DNA of 64,000 nt from Anaerolineales bacterium (GTDB lineage Bacteria; Chloroflexota; Anaerolineae; Aggregatilineales; UBA2796): contig JABTTZ010000002.1 of the NCBI GenBank assembly GCA_015075625.1, positions 496,001 through 560,000 on the forward strand, written 5' to 3'. Under the pieces are notes generated by a model, which was not told the origin of the DNA, searched no databases, and was given only the letters and a program-made list of their open reading frames with translations. The stretch's first letter is position 1, and every line of letters begins with the position of its first letter. Below are positions 25,462 to 33,502 of this stretch, piece after piece. The position numbers were made by a program, and so were the translations under genes.

Positions 25462-25588
25462 CGTTAGCCCCGCGCTAAAGCACGGGGCTGAAATCAGGGA
25501 AAGAGGTCTACGGGTTGTAGCGCGGCACAATATGCCCCCGCCGCTGAAGCCGCGGGCTAGGAGTAACCACCCCTTCGGGGCTTTAGAA
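25462..25588. repeat. Type-A repeats upstream of nitrilase-family gene
   Basis: A partial palindrome at 25466-25495 (GTTAGCCCCGCGCTAAAGC) is followed by a full minus-oriented type-A unit at 25534-25588, ending CACCCCTTCGGGGC. Further on, around 25661-25680, is ATAATTTACGGATAG, which matches one terminal inverted repeat of the type-B elements. It may be a remnant of such an insertion, and it supplies a TATAAT-like box upstream of the nitrilase-family gene. Confidence 0.65.
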
Positions 25589-25714
25589 TGCCCTCATCTC
25601 CTAGCCCATTCAACCCACAAAACGAGCGGGTGAGGGGTGGCGCTTACCGTTCATAGATATAATTTACGGATAGATATATCGTGTAGTGATCGTGTTTGGA
25701 GGGGAATTTACCTC

Positions 25715-26941
25715 ATGTCACGTTACCTCCGCGCCGCCGCCGTTCAGATGGACGCCACCCCCGCCCCACTGGAGGCACGCCTTGCCCGCGCTGCCGATTT
25801 GGTCGCAGAGGCGGCAGGCGCCGGGGCGCAAATCGTCGCCCTCCCCGAATTTTTCAACACAGGCTATCTCTACGACGATAGCAACTACGCCCGCGCCGAA
25901 CGAATCGATGGGCGAACGGCGACTTGGCTGCGGGCGCAGGCAAAACAACACGCCATTCACCTGACGGGGACACTCCTCCTCCTTGACGAAGAAGATACCT
26001 ATAACACAGCACTCCTTGTCGCCCCCGATGGGCGTATGTGGCGCTATGACAAGCAGTATCCTTTCCTTTGGGAGCGCAAATATTACCGTGAAAACCGTCA
26101 CATCACGGTGGCTGATACCGATTTGGGAAAAATCGGGCTGATGATCTGTTGGGATGCGGCACACCCCGACCTGTGGGCGCGTTATGCGGGCAGAGTTGAT
26201 GCTATGCTCATTTTAAGCTGCCCGCCAAAGGTCTCCGCCGCCGATCTTGTTTTTCCCGATGGCAGTCGAGTGAATACCCGTGATTTGGGCGGGATTTGGC
26301 GTCTGCTGCATACCGAAATCGAACACTTCCCCGGCGCCGATATGGACGACCACGCCGCATGGTTGGGCGTCCCCGTGATCCATGCCTCGGCGGGGGGGCA
26401 GTTTCGCTCGCCCCTTCCCATCTCGTCGGTTTCTATCGCCGCCTATCTCAGCGCCCGCCCTGATCTGTGGAAATGGCTTCCTCGCGCTCATGAGGTGGTT
26501 ATAGAGGCGGGGTTTGACCTTCAGACAAAAGTGATTGATCACACGGGAAACGTCGTGGCGCGGGTGATGGCAAATGGCGATGGCTTAACCTATGCCTCGC
26601 TCCCGCTGGCGGAGTCGCCGCCTGAACCAACCGAGAAACAACCCGCCATGCGCACCTCGCCGCTTGCCTATTTTCTCTCCGATGCATGGAGCAACTTGCT
26701 GTTGGTGCCGGAATACCGGATGGGTGTGCGGCGGCATATCAACCGCCGGATGGCGCCCATTGACCCCCGAACGCGGGTGTGGGTCGGGGCGGCGGCAACG
26801 CTTGCGGCGATGGGCTTGTTGGCGGGACGGGCGCTCCGTCGGGGGGGGAGTGATCCGAGTCGGGACGAGGCGGGCGATCCCTTCATTTTGAACGGCGGCG
26901 AGGACGCGGACGAGACTGGAATTGACGGAAACCCCGCTTGA
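25715..26941 (+). CDS. Nitrilase-superfamily C-N hydrolase with C-terminal membrane segment
   Basis: A 408-residue C-N hydrolase. The Glu-Lys-Cys triad is visible: Glu45 in ALPEFF, Lys113 in YDKQYPF and Cys145 in MICWDAAH. Members hydrolyse amides or nitriles, or transfer acyl groups; the substrate is not predictable here. Unusually for a soluble family, residues about 350-375 (RVWVGAAATLAAMGLLAG) form a hydrophobic helix after an Arg-rich stretch, followed by a polar acidic tail, so the enzyme may be membrane-tethered. The ATG at 25715 has GGAGGGG upstream. Confidence 0.85.
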   Translation: MSRYLRAAAVQMDATPAPLEARLARAADLVAEAAGAGAQIVALPEFFNTGYLYDDSNYARAERIDGRTATWLRAQAKQHAIHLTGTLLLLDEEDTYNTALLVAPDGRMWRYDKQYPFLWERKYYRENRHITVADTDLGKIGLMICWDAAHPDLWARYAGRVDAMLILSCPPKVSAADLVFPDGSRVNTRDLGGIWRLLHTEIEHFPGADMDDHAAWLGVPVIHASAGGQFRSPLPISSVSIAAYLSARPDLWKWLPRAHEVVIEAGFDLQTKVIDHTGNVVARVMANGDGLTYASLPLAESPPEPTEKQPAMRTSPLAYFLSDAWSNLLLVPEYRMGVRRHINRRMAPIDPRTRVWVGAAATLAAMGLLAGRALRRGGSDPSRDEAGDPFILNGGEDADETGIDGNPA

Positions 26942-26977
26942 TGCTACAGTTTAGGTGGTTATCCTGGACCAACGCTT

Positions 26978-27140
26978 ACAGCATTTTTCAAAGAGATCGA
27001 CTCCTTGGTAGTTGACAGCCCAGCTTATCACGATAGACTCACTGATGGGCTAGGCGGTGGTGATCACGGGGTGAATGAACGACGCCCGTCCTCTTTGTAA
27101 GAAGGCTGGTTGTCGTCCAACCAGTGAGGGTACTGCAATA
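26978..27140 (+). promoter_or_regulatory. Type-C promoter/leader element, copy 2
   Basis: A plus-strand copy. It begins ACAGCATTTTTCAAAG. TTGACA (27012-27017) and TAGACT (27034-27039) are 16 nt apart. The hairpin CTGGTTG-TCGTC-CAACCAG lies at 27106-27124, followed by GAGGG and the conserved end TACTGCAATA. The next gene starts 9 nt after the element, with its own GGAGTG ribosome-binding site. Confidence 0.68.
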
Positions 27141-27148
27141 GGAGTGTC

Positions 27149-27727
27149 ATGTACGCGGAAGCCGCCGCCCGCCGTCAACGCACGATCCAGATGATTTTGG
27201 TCGTGATTATTTTGGCGACTCTCCCCTGTTATTGTGTTGGGTTCGGCTTGTTGGCGGTAGCACGAACGCGCACCACCGGGCGGGTAGCGCCGACCTCACC
27301 ATCGAATTTGAACCCAACGGTTTTATTCACCTCTGCCACGCCACGCGCCACACTCCCCTTTGGGGCAACAATTCTTTCTCCCTTGCAGGCGACACCCACG
27401 CAGTTGGTCTTACCCGTTGGCACGTCCCCACTGATTATCCCCACACTGCCGCCCTTTACCTTTCCAACGGCGACAGTTTTCATCCTTCCGACCTTCCCAC
27501 CCTTTCCCTCGGCAACGCCCTTTGTCTTGCCCCCGACCGCAACCGATTTCATCTTACCCCCTTCACAGACGCCATTTCCCTCACCAACGCCAGAAATTTT
27601 GATCCCCACCGCCACCCCAACGGAAACACCGACGGAGACGGCAACGGATATGCCCCCACCGCCAACCTTCACGGAGACGCCGACTCCCACCCCGACGGCA
27701 ACCCCAACAGACACAGCGACGCCCTAA
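27149..27727 (+). CDS. Membrane-anchored Pro/Thr-rich protein
   Basis: 192 residues. A basic N-terminus (AAARRQRTIQ) is followed by one transmembrane helix (about residues 14-38) and then an entirely low-complexity Pro/Thr/Ala/Phe segment, ending in repeats of the TPTETPTETAT type. Such stalks are common in Chloroflexota surface proteins; here no globular domain follows, so the protein is a bare stalk or a truncated gene. It lies directly behind type-C element copy 2, which would supply promoter and leader. It is convergent with the TIR gene, with stops 2 bp apart. Confidence 0.55.
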   Translation: MYAEAAARRQRTIQMILVVIILATLPCYCVGFGLLAVARTRTTGRVAPTSPSNLNPTVLFTSATPRATLPFGATILSPLQATPTQLVLPVGTSPLIIPTLPPFTFPTATVFILPTFPPFPSATPFVLPPTATDFILPPSQTPFPSPTPEILIPTATPTETPTETATDMPPPPTFTETPTPTPTATPTDTATP

Positions 27728-27729
27728 AA

Positions 27730-28410
27730 TCAGGATTCTAAGGCGCTGATCAACTCGTGAAAGGCTTTTTGTTGTGTGCGTGGGTCGCCTTCGGCAAAAA
27801 CAATGCGCGGGCAGCGGCGTAAATCGTCGGGGATGGTTGCTTCCGCTAAAACAACGATGGTGATCGGTTTTTTCTGCCGTCTGAAGAATTCCCACGCCCC
27901 GGTAACCTTGCCATCACTAAGTGCCGCCGGAGACAGGATGAGGATCATCCGCGCCGAATCGTTCAGAGCGGGGTGAACGCCCGCCGCCCATTGAATGGCA
28001 GGCGTTGGCGTTTCGCTCGCTTCGTTCGCCTCAATCCAGGTGTGTATCCCCGCTTGTTGAAGATCGGCGGCTAATTTCTGGGCAAAAGGGGCATCGGCGG
28101 GGGTGTGGTTGATATAGGTGGCGGGCAGTGTCCGTCTGCGTCCGGTGGTTGCCACTTTTGTGAGCGGTTCAACGCGAATGGCGCTGGGGCGTGTTAGGGT
28201 GCGGTGGGCATCAGTCATCCCCATCCGAAAGACCGTTGAGGCGCAATCGGGACACACCCCCCGCGTGCCGGGTGCGCCCTTGCTTGTCCACACGGGCTGT
28301 GGGTCTTCAATCTCTACTATCGCTCGGCAGCGCACACAGTAACCCTCGATGGGCGTCTCGTCCTCGTCATCATCGGAAATATCGGAGATCAAATTGTCGT
28401 CTGAAACCAT
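27730..28410 (-). CDS. TIR-domain protein with N-terminal zinc ribbon
   Basis: 226 residues from the ATG at 28410 (AGGGG at 7 nt). An acidic leader precedes a zinc ribbon with Cys25/Cys28 and Cys53/Cys56, matching the DUF5679 pattern (YCVRCRA ... GVCPDCASTVFRMG). Residues 98-226 read as a TIR domain: TYINHTPADAPFAQKLAADL, ILILSPAAL, and Glu174 in GAWEFF at the position of the NADase glutamate. Bacterial TIR domains often cleave NAD+ or make signal nucleotides in defence; others are only scaffolds. No partner defence gene is adjacent, so its role is open. Confidence 0.72.
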   Translation of the reverse strand: MVSDDNLISDISDDDEDETPIEGYCVRCRAIVEIEDPQPVWTSKGAPGTRGVCPDCASTVFRMGMTDAHRTLTRPSAIRVEPLTKVATTGRRRTLPATYINHTPADAPFAQKLAADLQQAGIHTWIEANEASETPTPAIQWAAGVHPALNDSARMILILSPAALSDGKVTGAWEFFRRQKKPITIVVLAEATIPDDLRRCPRIVFAEGDPRTQQKAFHELISALES

Positions 28411-28491
28411 GTTCGCCCCTTGTGGTGTGGAAAATTCCCTACCGCATCCCCATAGAGGCGACCCGGTGTGGTTGCCCGCCACGCTTATTGA

Positions 28492-28708
28492 CCTAAGTGT
28501 CTATCCGTAAATTATAGGTAAGGTTTAGGGCAAACCCTCACCCCCTCTCCCGCCTAGCGGGGAGGGGGAATCATTCCGGTGAGGGGCAGCGTCCCTCACC
28601 ACCCTTTTTGGTGATGGCATTGAGGGAAAGATGCGGTGCTTGCCAAAAGTATCTTTCTTAGCACTGCCCTGATTACAGCCAAACCCGAATTTACGGACAG
28701 GTTCTAAG
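28492..28708. mobile_element. MITE-like type-B element with 21-nt terminal inverted repeats
   Basis: Left terminus 28492-28513 and right terminus 28688-28708 are imperfect inverted repeats sharing the core TCCGTAAATT and starting CTAAG/CTTAG. The interior holds palindromic G/C tracts (CTCCC...GGGGAGGGGG and GGTGAGGGGCAGC...CCCTCACC). There is no coding capacity. A related element with the same 21-nt layout lies at 52140-52298 and a one-ended copy at 53377. Most likely a non-autonomous transposon. Confidence 0.6.
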
Positions 28709-28842
28709 TATATCATCTGCGTGACGATTTCCCTACGCGGCGAGAGGGTCGCCCCGATGCCGAGGTTGACCACCGCTCCCCAAAAAGGGTAAGATTGCTC
28801 CCGACGCCATGTATTCACGCCCCTAGGGGGGACGTACTCGTT

Positions 28843-29349
28843 ATGTCGATTGGGACACTCCTAAAACGCGCTGATATTTTCTACGAAATGACTCCCACCC
28901 AGATCGAATTGATCGCCGGGGTTTGCGAGGAGCGGAGATATTCTCAGGGGGAGGTCATCTTCAAAGAGCAAACCCCCGGCAAAGAACTTTACGTGATCGT
29001 TGATGGTGAGGTTGAGATTGACATTGATCCGGCACTCGTTGGCAAGGCGGGTATGGGCGAGCCATACAAGGTGGCCACCTTGCGGCGGGGGCAATCTTTT
29101 GGGGAAATCTCCCTTGTCGATGAAGGGGTGCGTTCTGCTGGCGCACGTGCCGCCGCCCACGATACGCGCCTGATCGTTGTCCCCCGCGATAAGTTGATGC
29201 TGCTGTGCGAAACCTACCCGCAGCTGGGCTACCGCCTGATGCGCAACCTTGCCATTGATCTGGCGATGAAAATCCGCAATACCGATCTGCGCATCCGCGA
29301 ACAACTTTATTGGAATCGCTTGGAGACCGGGAAAGGGGAAGCCTCATGA
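28843..29349 (+). CDS. Cyclic-nucleotide-binding domain protein
   Basis: 168 residues from the ATG at 28843. It is a single CRP-like cNMP-binding fold: LLKRADIFYEMTPTQIELIA, GEVIFKEQTPGKELYVIVDGEVEI, and the phosphate-binding-cassette region FGEISLVDEG. The Arg that usually binds the cyclic phosphate is replaced in part (VRSAGARAAA), so ligand binding is uncertain. There is no helix-turn-helix, so it is not a transcription factor by itself. Its stop overlaps the following membrane-protein start (ATGA), suggesting it regulates or partners that protein. Confidence 0.83.
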   Translation: MSIGTLLKRADIFYEMTPTQIELIAGVCEERRYSQGEVIFKEQTPGKELYVIVDGEVEIDIDPALVGKAGMGEPYKVATLRRGQSFGEISLVDEGVRSAGARAAAHDTRLIVVPRDKLMLLCETYPQLGYRLMRNLAIDLAMKIRNTDLRIREQLYWNRLETGKGEAS

Positions 29350-30509
29350 CGGAGGGCGTAACCCCACCCGATGTGATCGCACCACCCCCACCTACCGCCG
29401 CCACGCAAGTGCAAGCAACACACGCCCGGAGCTATGAACAGAGGCGTGTGCGCTTTTCGGGGTTGGTTGCCGCGCTAACGGCGCTGATTGGGCTTGCCTT
29501 TGCCTTGTTCAGTACAACCCACACCGATCCGGTGCCGCTCGTCGTTGCTGATTCGCCGGAAAGCATCGGGGTGGTGATCGCCGCAATCTCCCTGTTGGTG
29601 GGAATGGTCGCCCCTGTCTTTGGCTACCGACGGCTGGTGAAATTTGACGAAGACCTTAGCCCTGTCGAACGGGAAGCCGCCGCCCGCAGCCGAAACTACA
29701 TCGGACGTCTGGGGGTGGCAGTGGCGGTTGGACTGCTGGCGTTTGGGGCAAGTATTCTGGCAATCTGGCTGCTGGAAAACATGTTCCCCGGTGTTACGCT
29801 GACGCGCCTAACCGTCTGGCTGATTGCCCTTGTTTACAGTGGCGCGTTGGGGTTTGGGCTTTCCTATTGGATCGTCACCGTGACGACGGATCAAGTGTTT
29901 CGGATCAGCATCGCGATGATCCTCGTCGGCATTGGGGTGGGGGCAATGACGGCGGCGGATCGAGAATGGTGGAAAAATTCCCTTAGTTTTATGGGGCATG
30001 ACAATGGGGCGGCGATGTTCTTCAACATGGGCTTGATCCTCGGTGGGATGCTCATGCTCTCCGTCGCCGTAGATATTGCCAACGAACTGCGTGTCCTGCG
30101 CGATGCCGGACGCTTCCCCACCCGAAATTTCGATCTCGTGCGGGTGTGGTTGTACACGATCTGCCTTTGCCTCAGCGGGATTGGCTTGTTTCCAAGCGCG
30201 GTGACCGTTGTCAGCGATATTCTCCATCAGGTGGCGGCAAACGGCATGGTCAGCTTGATCGTCCTGCTCATGCTCAGCGTCTCTCGCGTTGTCCCCATGC
30301 TCCCTCACGAATTCGACACCCTCTCGCTCATTTTTGGCGGAATCTGCGTGCTGATCGTCGTCTTGTTTATCCTGGGCGCACTTAATTTTGTGGCACTAGA
30401 GATATTCCTGACAGGGACGTGCCTCGTGTGGATATTCCTGTTTAAGACACGAATCAGGGTATACATTCGGGGGCAAGTCCTTGATGCGGCAATGGTAGAC
30501 GCCCGCTGA
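29346..30509 (+). CDS. Polytopic membrane protein coupled to cNMP-binding protein
   Basis: 387 residues from the ATG at 29346, which overlaps the upstream stop. After a Pro-rich cytosolic N-terminus I count about nine or ten hydrophobic segments, with short loops. No channel selectivity filter or transporter signature is visible, and I do not recognise the family. Position and translational coupling suggest a function controlled by the cyclic-nucleotide-binding protein. It is convergent with the DUF2652 gene. Confidence 0.65.
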   Translation: MTEGVTPPDVIAPPPPTAATQVQATHARSYEQRRVRFSGLVAALTALIGLAFALFSTTHTDPVPLVVADSPESIGVVIAAISLLVGMVAPVFGYRRLVKFDEDLSPVEREAAARSRNYIGRLGVAVAVGLLAFGASILAIWLLENMFPGVTLTRLTVWLIALVYSGALGFGLSYWIVTVTTDQVFRISIAMILVGIGVGAMTAADREWWKNSLSFMGHDNGAAMFFNMGLILGGMLMLSVAVDIANELRVLRDAGRFPTRNFDLVRVWLYTICLCLSGIGLFPSAVTVVSDILHQVAANGMVSLIVLLMLSVSRVVPMLPHEFDTLSLIFGGICVLIVVLFILGALNFVALEIFLTGTCLVWIFLFKTRIRVYIRGQVLDAAMVDAR

Positions 30510-30551
30510 GGAGTGCGGGCGGGCAGACACCCCCTGGGGGCGTCTGCCCCG

Positions 30552-31325
30552 CTAAACCTTCGGAAGTTCCACCGTTTGGGTCGTCTGTGCCGTCTTGTAG
30601 GGCAAGTGGGCAAAGGTTTGCTTCGGGCGCAAACGGAAAAAGCGCAAGATCGCATACCAGTTCACCCGCCAATATTGGGCAAGGCGTTTACCCCATCCCG
30701 CTTTGGGGGCGGCGGAAACATCAGCCAAAATCTGCCCTTGTGGATAAAAAACCTGTACGCTCACCGCTCCGATTCCCTCGGCGTTTTCCGTCCGCGATTC
30801 GCGGCGCATATCGCCTACATCCCCTGCCAAACGGTGAAACTCATTGGTCATCATGAAGTATTCGGAGCTTTTCAGGCTGTTTTTCAGCAAGCGGTAGAGG
30901 CGGATCACCGGTTCGCCCGCCAATTCTTCAAAGGTTTTCACTTTTTTCATGGCAACTTCGCCAAAATGGGCAACCACCTTCAGGTGAAGTTCCCCTGCAT
31001 TTTGACAAGCGCTGCACCAGCAGACAGGGTTACGCAAAACCTCCTCTGCTTTCGCTTGGAACGCCTCAAAAAATTTGACCGCCTGTGTTTTGACAGCGGC
31101 ACATAGGGCGTAATTGTCCCCCTGCGACTCAGCGTAGAAAAACACCGCATCCCCTTCCAGTTTGTTTACCTTCAGCGGATGGTCAGAGGAATCGATCACC
31201 GCCTCAATGAGATCGGAGATGATCTGTTCGGCATGGAGAAGCGCCATGGAGTGATATTTTGTAAAGCGCGTATAGCCGCTAATATCGGCGATGACAAGCG
31301 CCATATGTTGCACATTGATCGACAT
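30552..31325 (-). CDS. DUF2652, nucleotidyl-cyclase-like protein
   Basis: A 257-residue protein whose N-terminus (ALVIADISGYTRFTKYHS) and LEGDAVFFYAES follow the class III nucleotidyl-cyclase fold as seen in DUF2652. Asp14 fits the metal-binding position. A CWCSACQ segment in the middle gives three closely spaced cysteines. The second half lacks clear cyclase transition-state residues, so catalytic activity is doubtful. It lies convergent to a cNMP-binding protein, which makes a signalling link attractive but unproven. GAGGGG precedes the ATG. Confidence 0.72.
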   Translation of the reverse strand: MSINVQHMALVIADISGYTRFTKYHSMALLHAEQIISDLIEAVIDSSDHPLKVNKLEGDAVFFYAESQGDNYALCAAVKTQAVKFFEAFQAKAEEVLRNPVCWCSACQNAGELHLKVVAHFGEVAMKKVKTFEELAGEPVIRLYRLLKNSLKSSEYFMMTNEFHRLAGDVGDMRRESRTENAEGIGAVSVQVFYPQGQILADVSAAPKAGWGKRLAQYWRVNWYAILRFFRLRPKQTFAHLPYKTAQTTQTVELPKV

Positions 31326-31418
31326 GAATCCATCCCCTCAAAACGGTCTCACCGACACTGGATGTGTCTTATAGACAATTATACGAGAGTGCGATGGATT
31401 CTGGATGAGTTTTGGCGT

Positions 31419-31766
31419 TTACTCGAATTGATCTCCTTCATCCGACGAACCAAAATCATTTGGATATGCCCAACGCCAGACCCCAACTGTGAGTAAACAG
31501 ACAAAGAGGATGTGCAGCCCAAAGGCGAAGTAACGTTCCACCGGAAGGTAAAGCAAGGCAAGCCCTATGACAAGCGTTGGATTGGAATAGGCAAGCCGTG
31601 CGGCATAGGCAAGGTTATCAATGAGGAGGGCATAGGCAAGGATAGGAAAACCAATACCCGTAAGGCGCAGGTAAAAGCCGATCCATAGGTAGGGACGTAG
31701 CGCCCGCGCCAGCATAACGACAGGGGCACCTAAAAAGATGATGAGAACGGTAAGGTAGGGGATCAT
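31419..31766 (-). CDS. Membrane protein resembling a lycopene cyclase domain
   Basis: About 115 residues with three or four hydrophobic helices. The pattern IDNLAYAARLAY ... LALLYLPVERYFAFG resembles the CrtYc/CrtYd-type lycopene cyclase domain, where DN and a PxE motif are conserved. A single domain would normally need a partner to cyclise a carotenoid; none is visible nearby. The ATG at 31766 overlaps the ruvC stop by 4 bp (ATGA), so it is translationally coupled to ruvC. An upstream TTG (31790) is possible. Confidence 0.5.
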   Translation of the reverse strand: MIPYLTVLIIFLGAPVVMLARALRPYLWIGFYLRLTGIGFPILAYALLIDNLAYAARLAYSNPTLVIGLALLYLPVERYFAFGLHILFVCLLTVGVWRWAYPNDFGSSDEGDQFE

Positions 31767-32260
31767 CCCTCCCCGGTGAGGCGCTCCCAACGCGCACTTT
31801 GCAAGGCGGTAATGGCAATGGCGAGCGCGTCGGCGGCATCATCCGGCTTGGGGATGCTCTCTAAGTTCAAGAGCGTGCGTACCATCTCTTGCATTTGGGG
31901 TTTTGCGGCGTTGCCAGAGCCAGCAATCGTCTGTTTGATTTCCGCTGGTTTATAGGGGCGGATGATCTTTCCGGCGTTTGCCATTGCCAGCAAAACTACG
32001 CCCCGCCCCTGGGCTACGGTAATAGCCGCCGTCACGTTTTTCCCGAAAAACATCTCCTCAATGGCGAATTCATCGGGATTGTGTTCAGCAATCAGGCGCG
32101 TCACCTCACGGTAAATGTGTTGGAGGCGTTTGGGCATCGCCTCCGTTGGCGGGGTGGTGATAACCCCATAAGCAACGGCAACGGGATCGCCGTGTTCGTC
32201 CTCACGGATGATTCCGTAGCCTGTCGTCGCCGTGCCGGGGTCAATCCCTAAAATGATCAT
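31763..32260 (-). CDS. ruvC: Holliday junction endonuclease RuvC
   Basis: A 165-residue dimeric endonuclease that resolves Holliday junctions together with RuvAB. The acidic catalytic residues are visible: Asp7 in GIDPGTATTGYG, Glu in AIEEMFFGKN, and the terminal pair in KPDDAADALAIA. Length is typical. It is 7 bp downstream of the YebC-family gene, the widespread yebC-ruvC arrangement. The ruvA and ruvB genes are not in the window. Confidence 0.96.
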   Translation of the reverse strand: MIILGIDPGTATTGYGIIREDEHGDPVAVAYGVITTPPTEAMPKRLQHIYREVTRLIAEHNPDEFAIEEMFFGKNVTAAITVAQGRGVVLLAMANAGKIIRPYKPAEIKQTIAGSGNAAKPQMQEMVRTLLNLESIPKPDDAADALAIAITALQSARWERLTGEG

Positions 32261-32267
32261 GCCCGAA

Positions 32268-33029
32268 TCAAGACTCGGCTTCGAGAGCTTTTGCCATTTC
32301 TTCAGAGATACTCAGGTTACTGGCAACGTTCTGTACATCGTCCAATTCTTCCAGTTTTTCCAGCAAGCCCATCACTTGCACACCAGCGTCTTTGTCCAAA
32401 TCCATCTCGTTTTTCGCCACCCAGGACAAGCCGGAATCGGTGACGGGATAGCCATGTTCGGCAAGAGCAGTTTCTACCGGACGCAGCAATTCGCGTGGGG
32501 TATAGACGGTAATCGTCTCCTCGCCCGGGACAACATCATCAGCGCCAGCATCCGCCGCCACAAGGAACAATTCGTCAGAGTCGACCCCCTCAGCAGTGAC
32601 CTCCACATAGCCCTTGCGATCAAACTGCCACGAGACCGCCCCTTCCGAGCCGAGGCTACCGTTAGAACGGGTGAAGGCAGCGCGAATTTGCGAGATCGTC
32701 CGGTTGCGGTTGTCCGTCAGGACATCGATCAGGACGGCGACCCCGTGCGGCGCATAGCCTTCGTAGGTCAGTTCTTCCATAACGACGCCATCATCCCCGC
32801 CGCCCGTGCCGCGTGCAATGGCACGGTCAATGTTTTCTTTGGGCATCGAACTCGCCTTTGCTTTTTGAACAGCAAGGCGCAGACGGGGGTTCATGTCGGG
32901 GTTGCCGCCGCCGCCTTCCCGCGCAGCAATGGTGATTTCACGCCCCAAGCGGGTAAATAGTTTGCCGCGCTTGGCATCCAAAGCGCCCTTCTTGCGTTTG
33001 ATTGTTGACCACTTGCTATGACCAGACAT
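32268..33029 (-). CDS. YebC/PmpR-family regulator
   Basis: 253 residues from the ATG at 33029, where the canonical N-terminus MSGHSKWSTIKRKKGALDAKRG begins after AGGGAA. GGNPDMNPRLRLAVQKAKA and MPKENIDRAI, then ELTYEGYAPHGVA, are signatures of the family. Members act as DNA-binding regulators or, as shown more recently, as translation factors easing ribosome stalling at proline stretches. The many Pro-rich stalk proteins of this genome make the second role interesting. It is adjacent to ruvC. Confidence 0.93.
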   Translation of the reverse strand: MSGHSKWSTIKRKKGALDAKRGKLFTRLGREITIAAREGGGGNPDMNPRLRLAVQKAKASSMPKENIDRAIARGTGGGDDGVVMEELTYEGYAPHGVAVLIDVLTDNRNRTISQIRAAFTRSNGSLGSEGAVSWQFDRKGYVEVTAEGVDSDELFLVAADAGADDVVPGEETITVYTPRELLRPVETALAEHGYPVTDSGLSWVAKNEMDLDKDAGVQVMGLLEKLEELDDVQNVASNLSISEEMAKALEAES

Positions 33030-33234
33030 AAGGGAATCTCCATCTCTTGGAAACGGGGGGTCTTTTCGCGTAGTCGCTAAATTATACCTGACGGCTTTCC
33101 CGCCTAGCAAGCGGCAAAAGGTTGTCCAACCATAGGCGTGGGGGCTTCAAGACGTGTCCGCAATTAGAAAAAGGAACATCTACTAAAAAGGGTAACCCTC
33201 AAAAGTGACCAACTTGGCGGTGTTGACGGTTTTG

Positions 33235-33420
33235 GTTCAGAACCCCTATCCCCCCCGGTTACTGCGCAGCAGTCGCCTTTCCCCGCTTGCAGGGAAAGGG
33301 GGAGAGAGTCCCTGTCTCTAGTTTACGAGGTGGTGGGGGGGAGGGTTTCCAAGCCCCGAAGGGGTGGTTACTCCTAGCCCCCTGCTTTAGCGGCGGGCGC
33401 TCACGGGCGGCGATGAGCGC
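33235..33420. repeat. Two-hairpin G/C repeat and type-A repeat
   Basis: The 390-bp gap 33111-33502 holds a G/C hairpin tract at 33240-33315 (CCCTATCCCCCC, then CTTTCCCC paired with GGGAAAGGGGG) and a plus-oriented type-A unit at 33345-33400 with the core GCCCCGAAGGGGTGG. No gene is supported. Confidence 0.65.
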
Positions 33421-33502
33421 AAGCATTGCGCTCCTATAGGGATCACACCCTCAACAGACCCTGGTTACCGGACAAGCCTTTTAGCAGTGAGCGACCCCTT
33501 CC

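Noticed and set aside
27118-27140. T-box-like end of the type-C leader (AGGGTACTGC)
   Set aside because: It resembles part of the AGGGTGGTACCGC T-box motif but lacks the UGG bulge needed to pair with tRNA CCA ends, has no specifier loop I can identify, and precedes unrelated genes.
26978-27140. Type-C element as a MITE
   Set aside because: I find no terminal inverted repeats or target duplication; the conserved parts are promoter and leader features and one copy abuts a start codon. A mobile origin is still possible.
27229-27714. Minus-strand frame of 161 Gly/Val-rich codons
   Set aside because: It is the antisense of a Pro/Thr codon repeat, which produces long open frames by composition alone.
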